Shown: piece after piece, positions 1-7,907 of the stretch
Position numbering within the stretch: position 1 is the first letter of the stretch
Layout: every line of letters starts with the position of its first letter
From: Mycolicibacter sp. MU0102
Lineage (GTDB): Bacteria; Actinomycetota; Actinomycetes; Mycobacteriales; Mycobacteriaceae
DNA: 64,000 bases
Reading direction: 5' to 3'
Assembly: GCF_963378105.1 (NCBI RefSeq)
Contig: NZ_OY726398.1
Span: forward strand, 4,278,001 to 4,342,000
Notes under the pieces: generated by a model
The model's database searches: none
Seen by the model: only the letters and a program-made list of their open reading frames with translations
Told to the model about the DNA's origin: nothing
Program-made: the position numbers and the translations under genes

Positions 1-102
1 CCGGCGGCGACGCGCTGGCAGGGCAATCCCATTGCGCCGTGGCCGGTGTCGGGTAAGAAACGCGGCTCATCGGCCGCCGCTAGGCAGGAGCCCGCGGCGT
101 GA
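1..102 (+). CDS. C-terminal end of an upstream gene (partial)
   Basis: Frame 1 is open from the window edge to a TGA at 100-102. It encodes about 33 residues ending in a basic, Ala-rich tail (…RQEPAA). The stop overlaps the GTG start of the next gene in a GTGA arrangement, as in translationally coupled genes. The family cannot be recognised from this fragment. Confidence 0.5.
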   Translation, partial: PAATRWQGNPIAPWPVSGKKRGSSAAARQEPAA

Positions 103-1442
103 GCAAACCCACGAAGGCAGCCAAGGCCCCCGCTCCTGTTGTTGACCCGTATCTGCCCGGCAGCGGCAACAGCGGCTACCGGGTATCGCGCTACGAGCTC
201 GACCTGGAGTACAAGGTCAGCAGCAACCGGCTCTCGGGCACCGCGACCATCACCGCGGTCGCATTGGCCGCGCTGCGCGAGTTCACCCTGGACCTTGCCG
301 ACACACTGTCGGTGGCGAAGGTGTGGGTCAACGGCCGACCACCCGCGCGGTTCGCCACCTCGTCGGCGAAGCTGCGGATCACGCTGGGCGCCACGGTGCC
401 GCCGGGCGCCGCGCTGGTGATCGTCGTCCGGTACTCGGGATCACCGCGCCCCAGCGAAACACTGTGGGGCGAAGTTGGTTTCGAGGAGTTGACCGATGGC
501 GCACTGGTCTCCGGGCAGCCCAACGGCGCACCGTCGTGGTTCCCGTGTGACGATCACCCCTACGCCAAGGCCAGCTACCGGATCCAGATCAGCACCGACA
601 GCCCGTACTACGCGGTGGCCAACGGCGAACTGATATCGCGACGGACCCGGGCCACCCGCACCACCTGGACCTACGAGCAGCCCGAGCCGACCCCGACTTA
701 TCTGGTAACCCTGCAGATCGGCCGGTACGTGGCCCGCCGGTTGCCGGGCTCGACGGTGGCAATCCGTGCGGTGCTGCCGGCCCGCCTGCAGACCGAGTTC
801 GAGCAGGATTTCGCAGAACAGGCACAGATGATGGAGCTGTTCGTGCGCCTGTTCGGGCCCTACCCGCTGGCGGCAGGCTACACCGTGCTGGTGACCGACG
901 ATAATCTGGAGATTCCCCTTGAAGCACAGGGGATTTCGATCTTCGGAGCCAACCACTGCGACGGCACCGGGGGCTCCAACCGACTGATCGCCCACGAACT
1001 GGCCCACCAGTGGTTCGGTAACAGCGTGACCCTGCGACGCTGGAGCGATATCTGGCTGCATGAGGGGTTCGCCTGCTACGCCGAATGGCTGTGGTCGGAA
1101 CATTCCGGCGGACCGAGCGCCGACCAGCTGGCGCGCCGTTACCACCGTCAACTGGCGGGCCTGCCGCAAGATCTGCTGCTGGCCGATCCCGGACCGGCCG
1201 ACATGTTCGACGACCGGGTGTACAAGCGCGGGGCGATCACCCTGCATCTGCTGCGCGGCCGGCTGGGCGACGACGCCTTCTTCGCGCTGCTGCGCGACTG
1301 GACGTCGCGCTACCGTCACGGCAACGCCGGCACCGAAGACTTCACCGCACTGGCCGCCGGATACGCGGGCGAACCGCTGCAATCGTTGTGGCAGGCCTGG
1401 CTGTATTCCACTGCAGTTCCCCCGCTGGCAGCGCCTCGTTAA
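99..1442 (+). CDS. M1 family zinc metallopeptidase (aminopeptidase N-like, short form)
   Basis: A 447-residue protein with the gluzincin signature HELAHQWFG at residues 299-307 and a downstream Glu in WLHEGF. This gives zinc ligands His299, His303 and Glu322 and catalytic Glu300. The N-terminal half is the usual all-beta M1 domain. It is about half the length of full PepN, so it lacks the large C-terminal helical domain. The exopeptidase GAMEN motif is not present as such; the equivalent stretch reads LEAQGIS, as in short actinobacterial M1 proteins. No signal peptide is visible, so a cytosolic peptide-trimming role is inferred. The GTG start overlaps the previous stop. Confidence 0.85.
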   Translation: MSKPTKAAKAPAPVVDPYLPGSGNSGYRVSRYELDLEYKVSSNRLSGTATITAVALAALREFTLDLADTLSVAKVWVNGRPPARFATSSAKLRITLGATVPPGAALVIVVRYSGSPRPSETLWGEVGFEELTDGALVSGQPNGAPSWFPCDDHPYAKASYRIQISTDSPYYAVANGELISRRTRATRTTWTYEQPEPTPTYLVTLQIGRYVARRLPGSTVAIRAVLPARLQTEFEQDFAEQAQMMELFVRLFGPYPLAAGYTVLVTDDNLEIPLEAQGISIFGANHCDGTGGSNRLIAHELAHQWFGNSVTLRRWSDIWLHEGFACYAEWLWSEHSGGPSADQLARRYHRQLAGLPQDLLLADPGPADMFDDRVYKRGAITLHLLRGRLGDDAFFALLRDWTSRYRHGNAGTEDFTALAAGYAGEPLQSLWQAWLYSTAVPPLAAPR

Positions 1443-1548
1443 CCAAACGGGCCCGGTAGATATGTGTTTCGTATGAGTCATCGCTGCCGAGTTGCCCGGT
1501 CGTAGCTAGCGAAAATAGCGTCAAATATCGGCGATCGAGGAGTGGCCG

Positions 1549-2817
1549 ATGAATTTCGCAGCGCTGCCACCTGAAGTCAACTCTGGCCTGATGTACACCG
1601 GAGCGGGCTCAGGACCCATCCGCGCCGCCGCCACCGCCTGGAAAACCATGGCAGCCGAACTCGAATCAGCAGCCAACAACTACCGCACCATCATCGCCGA
1701 ACTCACCGACCAAACCTGGCAAGGCCCGTCGGCAACAGCCATGGCCGCCGCCGCCACCCCCTACGCCGCCTGGATGAGCACCACCGCCACCAAAGCTAGC
1801 CACGCCGGCACCCAAGCCGCAGCCGCCGCGGTCGCCTACGAAACCGCCTACGCCATGACCGTGCCCCCAGCCGTCATCGCCGCCAACCGCACCCAACTGG
1901 CCACCCTGGTCGCCACCAACTTCCTCGGCACCAACACCGCCGCCATCGCCGCCACCGAAGCCCACTACAGCGAAATGTGGGCCCAAGACGCCACCGCCAT
2001 GTACGCCTACGCCACCAACGCCACAGCAGCCACCCAACTACCCACCTTCACCGCACCGGCCGACGCCACCACGGGCGGGTCATACGACGGCGCCGGCGAG
2101 GAAGGTCTGTTACTCAACATCCTGGTCGCACTGCTGGAGGTGGACAGCATCGCTCCTTTCGAAGGCGGCGGTGCGGGACTGGAATTCGGCGGCCTGGCCA
2201 TCGAAACGGCTAGCTTGGCGCCCTTCGCAGGGCTGGGTTTCACCGGCGACTTCGGTGCCGTCGGCGGCCTGGGCCTGCTCGGCGACGCGCTGCCTGTCGG
2301 CGCTGCGCTGGGTGTTGCCCCAGCCGTGGTGGCCCCGGTGCCCGCCGCGGGCCTGGTCAGCACCGGCCGCGCCGCAATGCCCTGGGCCGGTGTGGGCAAG
2401 GCGATACCCGTGGGCGGCATGTCGGTCCCGCGGGCCTGGGCGGCGGCCGCGCCCGCGGCGCTGCGCGAAATCACCTTGCTCTCAACCCAATCCAGCGCCA
2501 TGTCAGCGGCAGCGGCGGCCGGCGCTGAACTCCCCTTGGCTGAGATGGCGCTGGCCGGCGCCGCGGGGCGTGCCTTGACCAGATCGGCCGGCAGCGACGG
2601 CGCCGAACGCCGCGCCGCCCCGGTGCCGGCGCCCAAACAAGCCGATCCGGACCCATCGGAGGAGCCGGAGGACACCGTGACGGGTGTGGAGGTGCTTGCC
2701 GAACTGCGCGGGCTTGCCGAACTGCACGAATCGGGAGTCCTCACCGACGAGGAATTCCATCGGCAACGCGAACGCGTCATCGACATGTTCGTCGACGGGG
2801 CGGCGGCCGGCCAGTGA
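1549..2817 (+). CDS. PPE family protein, SVP subgroup, with C-terminal SHOCT-like module
   Basis: 422 residues. Residues 1-180 form the PPE helical domain: Pro-Pro-Glu at 7-9 in ALPPEVNSG and a WQGPSA motif in the WxG position. Residues 283-297 carry the SVP-subgroup signature SVPRAW (Ser292). The C-terminus (about 378-415) reads as a SHOCT module, with LAELHESGVLTDEEF as core. PPE proteins are normally exported by type VII secretion with a PE partner, but no PE or Esx gene is adjacent. GAGGAG lies 7 nt before the ATG. The stop overlaps the GTG of the next PPE gene. The first 511 bp are nearly identical to that gene. Confidence 0.9.
   Translation: MNFAALPPEVNSGLMYTGAGSGPIRAAATAWKTMAAELESAANNYRTIIAELTDQTWQGPSATAMAAAATPYAAWMSTTATKASHAGTQAAAAAVAYETAYAMTVPPAVIAANRTQLATLVATNFLGTNTAAIAATEAHYSEMWAQDATAMYAYATNATAATQLPTFTAPADATTGGSYDGAGEEGLLLNILVALLEVDSIAPFEGGGAGLEFGGLAIETASLAPFAGLGFTGDFGAVGGLGLLGDALPVGAALGVAPAVVAPVPAAGLVSTGRAAMPWAGVGKAIPVGGMSVPRAWAAAAPAALREITLLSTQSSAMSAAAAAGAELPLAEMALAGAAGRALTRSAGSDGAERRAAPVPAPKQADPDPSEEPEDTVTGVEVLAELRGLAELHESGVLTDEEFHRQRERVIDMFVDGAAAGQ
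1550..2060 (+). repeat. Copy 1 of a 511-bp direct duplication (PPE 5' half)
   Basis: Matches 2815-3325 at 505 of 511 positions by eye. Identity stops abruptly after the codons for FTAPA. Confidence 0.9.
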
Positions 2818-4028
2818 ATTTCGCAGCGCTGCCACCTGAAGTCAACTCTGGCCTGATGTACACCGGAGCGGGCTCAGGACCCATCCGCGCCGCCGCCACC
2901 GCCTGGAAAACCATGGCAGCCGAACTCGAATCAGCAGCCAACAACTACCGAACCATCATCGCCGAACTCACCGACCAAACCTGGCAAGGCCCGTCGGCAA
3001 CAGCCATGGCCGCCGCCGCCACCCCCTACGCCGCCTGGATGAGCACCACCGCCACCAAAGCCAGCCACGCCGGCACCCAAGCCGCAGCCGCCGCCACCGC
3101 CTACGAAACCGCCTACGCCATGACCGTGCCCCCAGCCGTCATCGCCGCCAACCGCGCCCAACTGGCCACCCTGGTCGCCACCAACTTCCTCGGCACCAAC
3201 ACCGCCGCCATCGCCGCCACCGAAGCCCACTACAGCGAAATGTGGGCCCAAGACGCCACCGCCATGTACGCCTACGCCACCAACGCCACAGCAGCCACCC
3301 AACTACCCACCTTCACCGCACCGGCACCCAACACCGCCGCCGATACCGGCGCCGGCACGGTGTCGCCCGGCCTGCTGGTCGATATGGTCAGCGCGGTTTT
3401 CGAGGTGGGCAGCGTCGGGCCCTTCGGGGCGATCGGCCTGGGCGGCGCATTCGGCGGTCTGGCGATGACGCTGGGAGAACTCGCCCTTCCCGAAGGAGCC
3501 GAACTGGGGGCTCTGGGTCTGATCGGTGAAACCGCGCCCGCCCTAGGCAGTTTGGTCCCGACAGCCAGCCTGGCAGGGACCGGCACAGCGTGGGCCAGCG
3601 CCGGCAAGGCGATACCGGTGGGCGCCATGTCGGTGCCGCGGGCCTGGGCGGCGGCCGTTCCCTCGGCGCTGCGGGACGTGGTGTCCGCTTCATCCGGTAG
3701 CGCCTCCGCCGCAGCCGGGCCGATGGCGACCGCGGCCAAGCTCCCGTATTCCCAGATGGCGCTGGCCGGCGCGGCCGGGGGCGCCTTGACCAACCCGGCG
3801 GGCACCGAACGCCGCTGCCCGCCGGCCACGGGGCCCAATCTCGCTGCACCGCCCAAGCGGGCCGCAGAGCCCGAAGATCCGGACGCCTCGGTAAAGGTCG
3901 ACAGAGCCGACAAGTCGAAGGCCATCGGCGTCGTCGCCGAACTACGCGCGCTGGTCGAATTGCGGGACTCGGGCATTCTGACGCCGGAGAAATTCGCCCA
4001 GCGGAAGCACCGTCTGCTCGGCGAATGA
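2814..4028 (+). CDS. PPE family protein, SVP subgroup, tandem paralogue with SHOCT-like module
   Basis: 404 residues. The PPE domain (1-170) is virtually identical to that of the preceding gene. The middle differs: it is Gly/Ala-rich and linker-like. The SVPRAW signature recurs at Ser273. The C-terminus (373-404) again looks like SHOCT (LVELRDSGILTPEKF). The GTG start overlaps the upstream TGA (GTGA), so both genes are probably one transcript and translationally coupled. The N-terminal half is either a recent duplication or kept identical by gene conversion while the C-terminal half diverges, which suggests a constant secretion/docking part and a variable exposed part. Confidence 0.9.
   Translation: MNFAALPPEVNSGLMYTGAGSGPIRAAATAWKTMAAELESAANNYRTIIAELTDQTWQGPSATAMAAAATPYAAWMSTTATKASHAGTQAAAAATAYETAYAMTVPPAVIAANRAQLATLVATNFLGTNTAAIAATEAHYSEMWAQDATAMYAYATNATAATQLPTFTAPAPNTAADTGAGTVSPGLLVDMVSAVFEVGSVGPFGAIGLGGAFGGLAMTLGELALPEGAELGALGLIGETAPALGSLVPTASLAGTGTAWASAGKAIPVGAMSVPRAWAAAVPSALRDVVSASSGSASAAAGPMATAAKLPYSQMALAGAAGGALTNPAGTERRCPPATGPNLAAPPKRAAEPEDPDASVKVDRADKSKAIGVVAELRALVELRDSGILTPEKFAQRKHRLLGE
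2815..3325 (+). repeat. Copy 2 of the 511-bp direct duplication
   Basis: Pairs with 1550-2060. Six substitutions were seen: one changes Val to Thr (three bases), one Thr to Ala, and two are silent. Confidence 0.9.
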
Positions 4029-4055
4029 CCCCGACTCGGTGGAAGATGGCGACCG

Positions 4056-4820
4056 ATGGTGAGTAACACGGACGGTCAAGCTCCACGCAAGGCGATCCTC
4101 GGGCAGCTTCCGCGGATCTATCGCCCGGACGGCTCCCCGATTCGGGTGCTGCTGGTTGATGACGAGCCGGCGCTGACCAACCTGGTGACCATGGCCCTGC
4201 ATTACGAGGGGTGGGTGGTCGACGTCGCCCATAACGGACGCGACGCCGTGACCAAGTTCCACGGCGGGACGCCGGATCTGCTGGTGCTCGACATCATGCT
4301 GCCCGATATCGATGGGCTGCGGATTCTGCAGCGGGTCCGCGAATCCGACCCCTATACGCCGACACTGTTTCTCACCGCCCGCGACTCGGTGACCGACCGG
4401 GTGACTGGACTGACCTCGGGCGCCGACGATTACATGACCAAGCCGTTCAGCCTGGAGGAGTTGGTGGCCCGCCTGCGTGGGCTGCTGCGCCGGTCGAGTC
4501 AGCTGACACCGCCGATGAACGAGATCCTCACCGTGGGCGACCTGACGTTGGACGGCGCCAGCCGCCAGGTCACCCGCGGCGGCACCGCGGTGGCGCTGAC
4601 CACGACCGAGTTCGAACTGCTGCGTTTTCTGATGCGCAACCAGGGTCGGGCGTTGGGCCGTGCGGAGATCTTGGACCGGGTCTGGAATTACGACTTCGCC
4701 GGCCGCACCAGCATCGTCGACCTCTACATCTCCTACCTGCGTAAGAAGATCGACGCCGACCGGGCGCCGATGATCCACACCGTGCGCGGAGTGGGATACA
4801 TGTGCAAGCCACCCGAATGA
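4056..4820 (+). CDS. OmpR/PhoB-family response regulator
   Basis: 254 residues. After a ~28-residue N-terminal extension comes a receiver domain (VLLVDDEP…), with phospho-acceptor Asp79 in LVLDIMLPD and conserved Lys129 in MTKPFS. A winged-helix DNA-binding domain follows (about 155-252), ending RGVGYMCKPPE. Length and the pairing with a ~502-residue kinase resemble mycobacterial TrcR/TrcS, but that assignment is not secure. GGAAGA precedes the ATG. The stop overlaps the kinase start (ATGA), so the two are co-translated. Confidence 0.9.
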   Translation: MVSNTDGQAPRKAILGQLPRIYRPDGSPIRVLLVDDEPALTNLVTMALHYEGWVVDVAHNGRDAVTKFHGGTPDLLVLDIMLPDIDGLRILQRVRESDPYTPTLFLTARDSVTDRVTGLTSGADDYMTKPFSLEELVARLRGLLRRSSQLTPPMNEILTVGDLTLDGASRQVTRGGTAVALTTTEFELLRFLMRNQGRALGRAEILDRVWNYDFAGRTSIVDLYISYLRKKIDADRAPMIHTVRGVGYMCKPPE

Positions 4821-6325
4821 CCGCCGCCCCCAAGCCTCCTCGGTGGCGTCCGCGTGGTCTGCGCCGGCAATTGGTGCTGGGGGTGTCGGCCGTGGTCACC
4901 GCGGTGTTCGTGGCGGTGGGCGCGGTGTCGGTGCTGAGTCTGCGTACCTACGTCACCGCCACGATCGACGCCGACCTCTACGAGTCACTCAATGCCTTCA
5001 GCCACTACTTCGCCGACTATCGCCACGTCGACAACGTGGTGGGGCCCGACGGCCAGTCCAACATCGGCGCGGCCATGCTCGGTTTCAGCGATCAAACCCC
5101 GGGCAATGTGCTGGCGGTGCTGCGCGACGGCGTGGTGATCGGGGCGGTGGTGTTCACCAAGCGCGACCCTTATCGTGCGCCCGCCGATGTGGTGGCCACC
5201 ATCGCCGGGGGGCACTGGGCCGGTGGTGCACCGCAGACGGTGGAGTTGGGCAGCTTGGGCGACTATCGGGTGGCCACCCGCGCGGTCGATGATGACGACC
5301 TGTTGTTCATCGGCGGATCGATGCACCTGGCGAACCGTACCGTCGATCGCCGAATGGCCGCTGCCTCAGCGCTTTACACATTGGCACTGCTGGTCACCGC
5401 GGGGTTGACCATCACCGTGGTCAGCTATGCGTTGCGGCCGCTGCGCCGGGTCGCGGCGACCGCCGCCTCGGTGGCGGCGATGCCGCTGGCCGAGGGCGAC
5501 GAGCGCATCACCATTCGGGTGGCCGAAGCCGACGTCGACCCGGGCAACGAGGTGGGAATCGTCGCCGGCGCCCTGAATCGATTGCTGGACAACGTCGACA
5601 GCGCACTTGCCTACCGCAGTGACGCCGACCGGCGGATGCGGCAGTTCATCACCGACGCCAGCCACGAGCTGCGTACACCGCTCGCGGCCATTCAGGGGTA
5701 CGCAGAACTGACCCGGCAGGACAGCGCGGCCCTGCCGCCCACCACCGAGTACGCGCTGGCCCGCATCGAGGCCGAGGCGCAGCGGATGGCCTCGCTGGTG
5801 GAAGAACTGTTGTTGCTGTCGCGACTCGGCGAAGGCCAGGACCTGCAGCTCGAAGATGTCGACCTGGCCGACCTGGTGCTCGACGCGGTCAACGACGCGG
5901 CCGCCGCCGCGCCGAGCCACCACTGGATCAAAGACCTGCCCGCTGCCCCGGTGTGGGTTCGCGGCGACCGCGCGCGGCTGCACCAGGTCGTCACCAACCT
6001 GTTGAAGAACGCCTGGGTGCACACCCCGCCCGGGGTGACGGTCACGACGGCCATCACCGCAGACCACGGCGGAGTGGGTGGGCCGGCCGCGGACTTGACG
6101 GTGGCCAACGACGGGCCCGGTATCGACGCCGAATTGGTACCGCACCTTTTCGAGCGGTTCGTCCGGGCGGACAAGGCCCGCTCCGGTGAATTGGGCAGCA
6201 CCGGGCTGGGGTTGGCGATCGTCTCCTCGATCGTCGGCGCGCACCGCGGCTCGGTGAGTGTGGAGTCGACCGAGGGCTGGACGGTGTTCCGGGTGCGGCT
6301 GCCGCTGGCAGATCCGGCGCGCTAG
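4817..6325 (+). CDS. Sensor histidine kinase of the two-component pair
   Basis: 502 residues from the ATG that overlaps the regulator stop; a GTG 15 nt upstream is the alternative. The order is: first membrane segment (about 22-43), extracytoplasmic sensor region, second membrane segment (about 183-205), HAMP, HisKA with phosphorylated His283 in DASHELRTPL, then HATPase_c with N-box (LLKNAWVHT), ANDGPGI and GLGLAIV boxes. It should autophosphorylate and pass phosphate to Asp79 of the preceding regulator. The signal is not predictable. Possible TrcS-like protein by length only. Its 3' end overlaps the convergent next gene by 4 bp. Confidence 0.9.
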   Translation: MTAAPKPPRWRPRGLRRQLVLGVSAVVTAVFVAVGAVSVLSLRTYVTATIDADLYESLNAFSHYFADYRHVDNVVGPDGQSNIGAAMLGFSDQTPGNVLAVLRDGVVIGAVVFTKRDPYRAPADVVATIAGGHWAGGAPQTVELGSLGDYRVATRAVDDDDLLFIGGSMHLANRTVDRRMAAASALYTLALLVTAGLTITVVSYALRPLRRVAATAASVAAMPLAEGDERITIRVAEADVDPGNEVGIVAGALNRLLDNVDSALAYRSDADRRMRQFITDASHELRTPLAAIQGYAELTRQDSAALPPTTEYALARIEAEAQRMASLVEELLLLSRLGEGQDLQLEDVDLADLVLDAVNDAAAAAPSHHWIKDLPAAPVWVRGDRARLHQVVTNLLKNAWVHTPPGVTVTTAITADHGGVGGPAADLTVANDGPGIDAELVPHLFERFVRADKARSGELGSTGLGLAIVSSIVGAHRGSVSVESTEGWTVFRVRLPLADPAR

Positions 6326-7620
6326 GCGGATCGGGCCGCTGACCGCGGTCGTCGCGACCGGTGCGGCAAGGCTCGTCGCTGCGGCCAAGAGAGGTCGAAG
6401 TCGACGACCAGCGCCGCCGGAACCGCCAGCGCCACCGGGGTGAACATCTGCGAGTCCTGTTCTGCGGCAATGCCAGTGAGGACCCGCCCGCCGTAGCCGT
6501 CTTCGGTACCGGGCACCGTGACGCGCACCCGTGCCGACACCGCGCCCGGGCGCGGACGCAGGTAGAACACGCTGCCCGGCTCCACCGGGCCGGTCAGCTC
6601 GTTGCCGTCGGCATCCAGCAACACCGCGCCCTCGGCGCTCAGCGCCGCGGAGTCCGCGACGGACAAGCGCAGCGGCCCCACCAGTCCGTCGGCCATGGTG
6701 GCGGCCGAGACGTTCAATCCCGGTGCGGTGGTGCGCGCGCCTGCCGCGCCGGCCAGCAGGTAGCGGTACAGGGCCACGATGCGATCGGCATTGCGATAGG
6801 TGCTGGTGCCGTTGAGCCAGAAGTCGACGTCGCCGAGAGTGGCCGCCGTCCCCGGCCCAGCAACCGACAGTCGGTAGAACCGGTGGCCCCCGACGGTGGC
6901 ACCCACGCCGAGCGCCTTGCGGTGAGCGCCGGCGGCCTCAACGGCCAGCCGCGACGAGGGCACCGCCCGCCAGCTACGGCCGTCATCGGACTTGTGCAGG
7001 GTCACCGTCACCGGCTCCGAGGCGACCAGTTCCAGGGTGTAGCCGCCCAACTCAAGGGCCTCTTCGAACTCGACGGTCACCCCGTCGGCGTCGCGCAGCA
7101 CCCGGACCGGCTCGGTGCGGGCACGGGTGTCCAGCTCCAAACCGTTGGTCAATCGCCAGATCGCGGCCTGGGTGGCGGCTATCGCCTCGTGCTCAGTGAT
7201 GTTGCCGCGTCCCAGCGGGTGGCCGGCCTCCCGCAGCCGACGGCTCAACTCGACGGTGGTCAGCCGTGGGACCGAGTTGCGCAGGATCCAGTCGACCTGA
7301 ACTTCGCGGGGGTCACGGGCGCCGGCACGCAGGTTCGGAACCGCCGACCAGGTGTCGATCCGGTATGCCGATGGCCGGGTGGGCGCGACGCCGTGGAAGT
7401 CCAGCGAATAGGCGGCGATGCCGGGGTTGAGGCGAATCAGATCGGTACGGGCGCTGGTGCCGTCGGTGAACACGATCCGGTCGACGGTGTGCGAATAGGT
7501 GCCGCCGTGGTAGCGGGTCATTCGGTCGATGTCGACGGCCGGGCGGGGTTGCACCCTGCGACGGACGGTCACCGTGGTCTCGGTGTCGAGAACAGGAAAT
7601 ACGGAGGTTGAAACGGTCAT
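6322..7620 (-). CDS. Thioester (TQXA)-domain protein without the thioester cysteine
   Basis: 432 residues. The N-terminal ~170 residues match the TQXA/thioester-domain family: SHTVDRIVFTDG, then ATQAAIWRLTNG with the conserved Gln at 151. Surface thioester domains form a covalent Cys-Gln bond, but this protein contains no cysteine, and RYHGGTYSHT occupies the place where the Cys-containing motif would lie. It also lacks a signal peptide, LPXTG anchor or membrane helix. It may therefore be a cytosolic relative that keeps the fold but not the chemistry. The 3' end overlaps the convergent kinase gene. Upstream lies a polycysteine leader ORF (7714-7779), implying cysteine-responsive expression. 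Family call firm, role unknown. Confidence 0.75.
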   Translation of the reverse strand: MTVSTSVFPVLDTETTVTVRRRVQPRPAVDIDRMTRYHGGTYSHTVDRIVFTDGTSARTDLIRLNPGIAAYSLDFHGVAPTRPSAYRIDTWSAVPNLRAGARDPREVQVDWILRNSVPRLTTVELSRRLREAGHPLGRGNITEHEAIAATQAAIWRLTNGLELDTRARTEPVRVLRDADGVTVEFEEALELGGYTLELVASEPVTVTLHKSDDGRSWRAVPSSRLAVEAAGAHRKALGVGATVGGHRFYRLSVAGPGTAATLGDVDFWLNGTSTYRNADRIVALYRYLLAGAAGARTTAPGLNVSAATMADGLVGPLRLSVADSAALSAEGAVLLDADGNELTGPVEPGSVFYLRPRPGAVSARVRVTVPGTEDGYGGRVLTGIAAEQDSQMFTPVALAVPAALVVDFDLSWPQRRALPHRSRRPRSAARSA

Positions 7621-7713
7621 GCCGAGTCGACTTTCTGGTCTGAAGCGCGCACGGCAGCATCTCGCCGAGAAAAGGGGCGGGCTGCGACGCTAAGGAATCA
7701 GGGCGTCAGAGAA

Positions 7714-7779
7714 TCAACAACAACAACACGCGGCAAGGCGGCACAAAGTGTGCGGCTGTGGCAGCGTGATGTTCGACAT
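7714..7779 (-). CDS. Leaderless polycysteine leader peptide (cysteine-responsive attenuator)
   Basis: A 21-residue ORF beginning MSNITL and ending AACCCC directly before TGA: four consecutive TGT codons at 7728-7717. A -10 hexamer TAGGGT (7791-7786) ends exactly 6 nt before the ATG, so the ORF should start at the transcript 5' end. Leaderless short ORFs ending in Cys runs are known in mycobacteria as cysteine-responsive attenuators of downstream genes. Here the downstream gene on the same strand is the TQXA protein, 93 nt away. It diverges from the encapsulin/cysteine operon. The ORF is too short for ordinary gene finders. Confidence 0.75.
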   Translation of the reverse strand: MSNITLPQPHTLCRLAACCCC

Positions 7780-7784
7780 ACACA

Positions 7785-7791
7785 TACCCTA
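7785..7791 (-). promoter_or_regulatory. -10 element of the polycysteine leader, overlapping a divergent -10-like box
   Basis: TAGGGT on the minus strand (7791-7786) is placed for leaderless start of the 7779 ATG. The same bases read TACCCT on the plus strand (7785-7790), a possible -10 for the encapsulin operon. Confidence 0.5.
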
Positions 7792-7907
7792 CGACATGTA
7801 CCGCAGCGGCGCGAACTGCGAGGGATTCAATTCGCCCTGAGCGCAACTGGTGGGCAAACCCGGACCATAGTCCATGATTGGCGCCGTCACTCATCAGGAG
7901 GAAAGCA

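Noticed and set aside
7748..7837. Plus-strand short ORF VCGCGSVMFD… before the encapsulin gene as a second Cys leader
   Set aside because: No -10 at leaderless spacing and no run of consecutive Cys codons.
7706..7894. 62-residue minus-strand ORF ending CRVLLLLIL
   Set aside because: It is another reading frame of the polycysteine leader; the frame with the correctly spaced -10 box and CCCC end is preferred.
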